The translations under genes and the position numbers were made by a program. The notes under the pieces were generated by a model that was not told the origin of the DNA, did no database searches, and saw only the letters and a program-made list of their open reading frames with translations. From assembly GCF_003589595.1 (NCBI RefSeq), contig NW_020653200.1, positions 4,305,532 to 4,369,531 of the forward strand: a DNA stretch of 64,000 nt, written 5' to 3'. This document shows, one piece after another, positions 62,091 through 64,000 of the stretch. The DNA is from Hyposmocoma kahamanoa (Eukaryota > Arthropoda > Insecta > Lepidoptera > Cosmopterigidae). Within the stretch, counting starts at the first letter, position 1. Every line of letters begins with the position of its first letter.

Positions 62091-62796
62091 TATCACATTT
62101 ACTCAAAGAAATGGCTACAGTGCCTAATTTCTGATTCCTAGTCAATGAGGTAACTCAGACGCCACAATTTTTTTATGTAACCAGTGTTCTTGAACAGTAT
62201 CTATCTACTTTTGTTATCATGCCAAGCATCGATCGTAATATATAAGCTATGGCTAATGAGTACATAAAAGGGTAGTCTGTTCAATAACCAGTATGGAAAT
62301 TTTCATTTGAAGCCGGGATTAATTCCGAATGACCGAAATGTTTAAAATACCTAATACAACTAAAAATAATAAAATACCTAATACAACTTTTTAGTCATAA
62401 CTATGTCTACGTCTGTGAGGCAAAAGTATCTATTTTAAACAACTAGTGATAACGTATTGCGACACACGACGACGATTTCTGTTGACTCCTTTAGTGGGTC
62501 AGTGTATCGAAATGTGAGTTAGAGCGTTCGATTGAGTGCCTAATAGGTACACGAACCGGTTCTAACAAAATTTAATGAGCTGGTATTTATTGCCCAAACT
62601 TGTCAACAGCATTAACGTAAAATTTGTTTAATATGCAGAGACTTAGACAATTAAGATTTCATACTGGGGTCACGTGTTACACGATGTCTATCTGGTCCCT
62701 ACCATTTACAATTTAAAATCATGATAATAAATAAGTTTTTTTTTTATTACGATAACAGGGCCTTACAATCTTTTAGGCAGAAAGTTAACGATTACA

Positions 62797-63006
62797 ATGA
62801 GTCTGAAAGATAAGCCGCTAACGGCCAGTTCGAAAATCAGCCTAGGTTACTTTAAAATTATAGCAGTTCTGTTTACCTACCTCTTGATAGCGGAGTTATC
62901 ACTAACAACGGCCACACACACACACACACACACCCACAAACCAAACACACATAAAAGCAACGTGTTACTTTGTTTACACAATAGGAAAGTACTTTTTGAA
63001 TTTTAA
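62797..63006 (+). CDS. Possible membrane-anchor first exon, unidentified
   Basis: An ATG follows a possible 3' splice site (CAATCTTTTAG, 62766-62776). The frame begins MSLKDKPLTASSKISLGYFK, then a hydrophobic stretch (IIAVLFTYLLIAELSL), then a His/Thr run coded by the CA microsatellite, and stops at 63004-63006. The first 40 codons look protein-like, as in a type II membrane protein; the His/Thr run does not. If real, it would splice before or inside the repeat to exons beyond the window. No family is recognised. Confidence 0.2.
   Translation: MSLKDKPLTASSKISLGYFKIIAVLFTYLLIAELSLTTATHTHTHTHKPNTHKSNVLLCLHNRKVLFEF
62913..62934. repeat. CA microsatellite
   Basis: About ten CA units, interrupted at the right by CCACAAACC. 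Confidence 0.85.
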
Positions 63007-63518
63007 TAGTACCTACTTAGGTACTACGCATGAAATTAATTACGATTTAATTTATTATGTAATTGCATTAATTTACGGGTACGTCGTTAAGAAATCAATC
63101 ATTATTCTTTTCGCGTGAGTAATAAATATTAAACGTTAGGTTTCAAGAAGGCTTTGCTTTATTGATATGTCATGAATTAATCTGACCGATACAGATTTAA
63201 AATATCAGCCGTCCCAAACGCTATTTGAGAATTAGGTGAGTATCAGACAGTTTTAGAATGGGTGTAAAAATAGATTAAAAACAGTGATTGAGAAAGTGTG
63301 GCCACGAGTGTTGGGCGTGCTGGGGAATGCTCCGTCATGTTACGCAGAGTATGACCGGAGATGAACTAACTCATGTTTACAATATTTGTTTCAACGTCAG
63401 TCAATCGTGCGATGGACTTGATGTGGCTTTTTGTACCATCTGCTCCCACAGTGCACTTACAACGCTACCAAATCTTAGTATGGCAAGACTTGCTTCAAAC
63501 TGACAGAGGTCTCGGAAA

Positions 63519-63600
63519 ATAAAGTCAAGTCCCAGGGTGACGGGCGCAGTGGCAGTGCCCCTCAGATAATTGCGATTTAAAGCTCTGAGTTTTCGCGATT
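63519..63600 (+). repeat. Repeat family A, short fragment
   Basis: AAGTCCCAGGGTGACGGGCG through GCGATTTAAAGCTCTGAG; both ends are missing. Confidence 0.7.
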
Positions 63601-63613
63601 GTTACACATAGGA

Positions 63614-63803
63614 AATGAAATTATTTTTCCGGGTTTAAATCTGTTTGTTTTTGTTGACGGTGTTTTGAAAAACACAATTTTATGAAAAACAAGATTGACT
63701 GTACAACCGTGACCATGGGACCTGTAAAGGACCCTCCACGTCGATTTGTTTGAAAAAACAAATATACGCGATTTAAATCCGGAAAAATTGTTTCATTTCT
63801 TAA
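63614..63803. mobile_element. Fold-back MITE (family G), complete copy
   Basis: GGAAATGAAATTATTTTTCC and GGGTTTAAATC at the left pair with GATTTAAATCC, GGAAAAATTGTTTCATTTCT at the right. The core holds GGGACCTGTAAAGGACCC, shared with 9310-9425 and 38770-38870. Confidence 0.7.
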
Positions 63804-64000
63804 AAAATAAGTTGATCATTGACCTACCAACAAAGTCGATAGTCTGTTTATTACAAATTTGCTCGATTGGATCGTGAAAAAAGTCGTGCAAATCAATCGA
63901 TCGAGCAAAAGTTACGGATATTTGTGAATGTTTAGAAACAATACCTCTCGCTAACAGTGATAAAATATCTTGACGCAGATGACAATGTGAGAGACCCGTA

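Larger units (their letters stand above)
56480..64000. other. Repeat-bearing noncoding DNA right of glutamine synthetase
   Basis: This stretch presumably includes the glutamine synthetase promoter; a TATATATTTAAAGC motif on - at about 57097-57084 is one weak candidate. It contains a CGAC-rich MITE (57904-58311), SINE B (58632-58826), an inverted-end MITE (58887-59084), a SINE head (59391-59462), RTE-like tails (59800-60400 and 62010-62090), a CA microsatellite (62913-62934), family A (63519-63600) and family G (63614-63803). Positions 60420-61800 show only AT-rich DNA. Confidence 0.55.

Overview
The window looks like nuclear DNA from a lepidopteran (moth or butterfly). It is AT-rich, its genes are split by AG/GT introns, and its introns and spacers carry lepidopteran-type interspersed repeats: tRNA-headed SINEs, RTE-like LINE tails, TTAA-flanked piggyBac-like elements and many fold-back MITEs. 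No bacterial operon, CRISPR array or virus is visible. All exon models were built by hand from reading frame, splice sites and family conservation, with no transcript evidence.

Three complete protein-coding genes are supported. (1) A secreted leucine-rich-repeat protein on + (coding span 4464-24463, 8 exons, 659 aa). It has a signal peptide, an N-terminal Cys cap, a long LRR array and a C-terminal Cys cap. Its 14.2 kb first intron appears to use a GC-AG donor. (2) The zer-1/ZER1 gene on + (26988-44150, 8 exons, 766 aa), the substrate receptor of a Cullin-2 E3 ligase that recognises Gly/N-degrons. (3) A cytosolic glutamine synthetase on - (56112 down to 51436, 7 coding exons, 384 aa) with all the catalytic residues I checked. 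The LRR gene and zer-1 lie head to tail. Zer-1 and glutamine synthetase converge tail to tail across about 7.3 kb of repeat-rich spacer. There is no sign that the three work in one pathway.

Layout: 1-4.2 kb is AT-rich, possibly the last exon(s) and 3' UTR of a gene entering from the left. 4.2-24.5 kb is the LRR gene, whose intron 1 holds a nest of transposons (10.2-14.9 kb) and whose intron 4 holds an 849 bp GC-rich retroelement with an exact 15 bp target duplication. 24.5-27 kb is a spacer with a LINE tail and an orphan fragment resembling the zer-1 N-terminus. 27-44.2 kb is zer-1, with large introns full of SINEs and MITEs. 44.2-51.4 kb is spacer. 51.4-56.1 kb is glutamine synthetase. 56-64 kb is noncoding and repeat-rich, with a possible small exon near 62.8 kb.

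The points most worth a second look are the GC-AG splice in the LRR gene, the BC-box difference between zer-1 and its orphan fragment, the layered foldback element at 10.7-14.5 kb, the CGAC-rich MITE pair, and several near-perfect hairpins in introns. I did not find a convincing new biological system.
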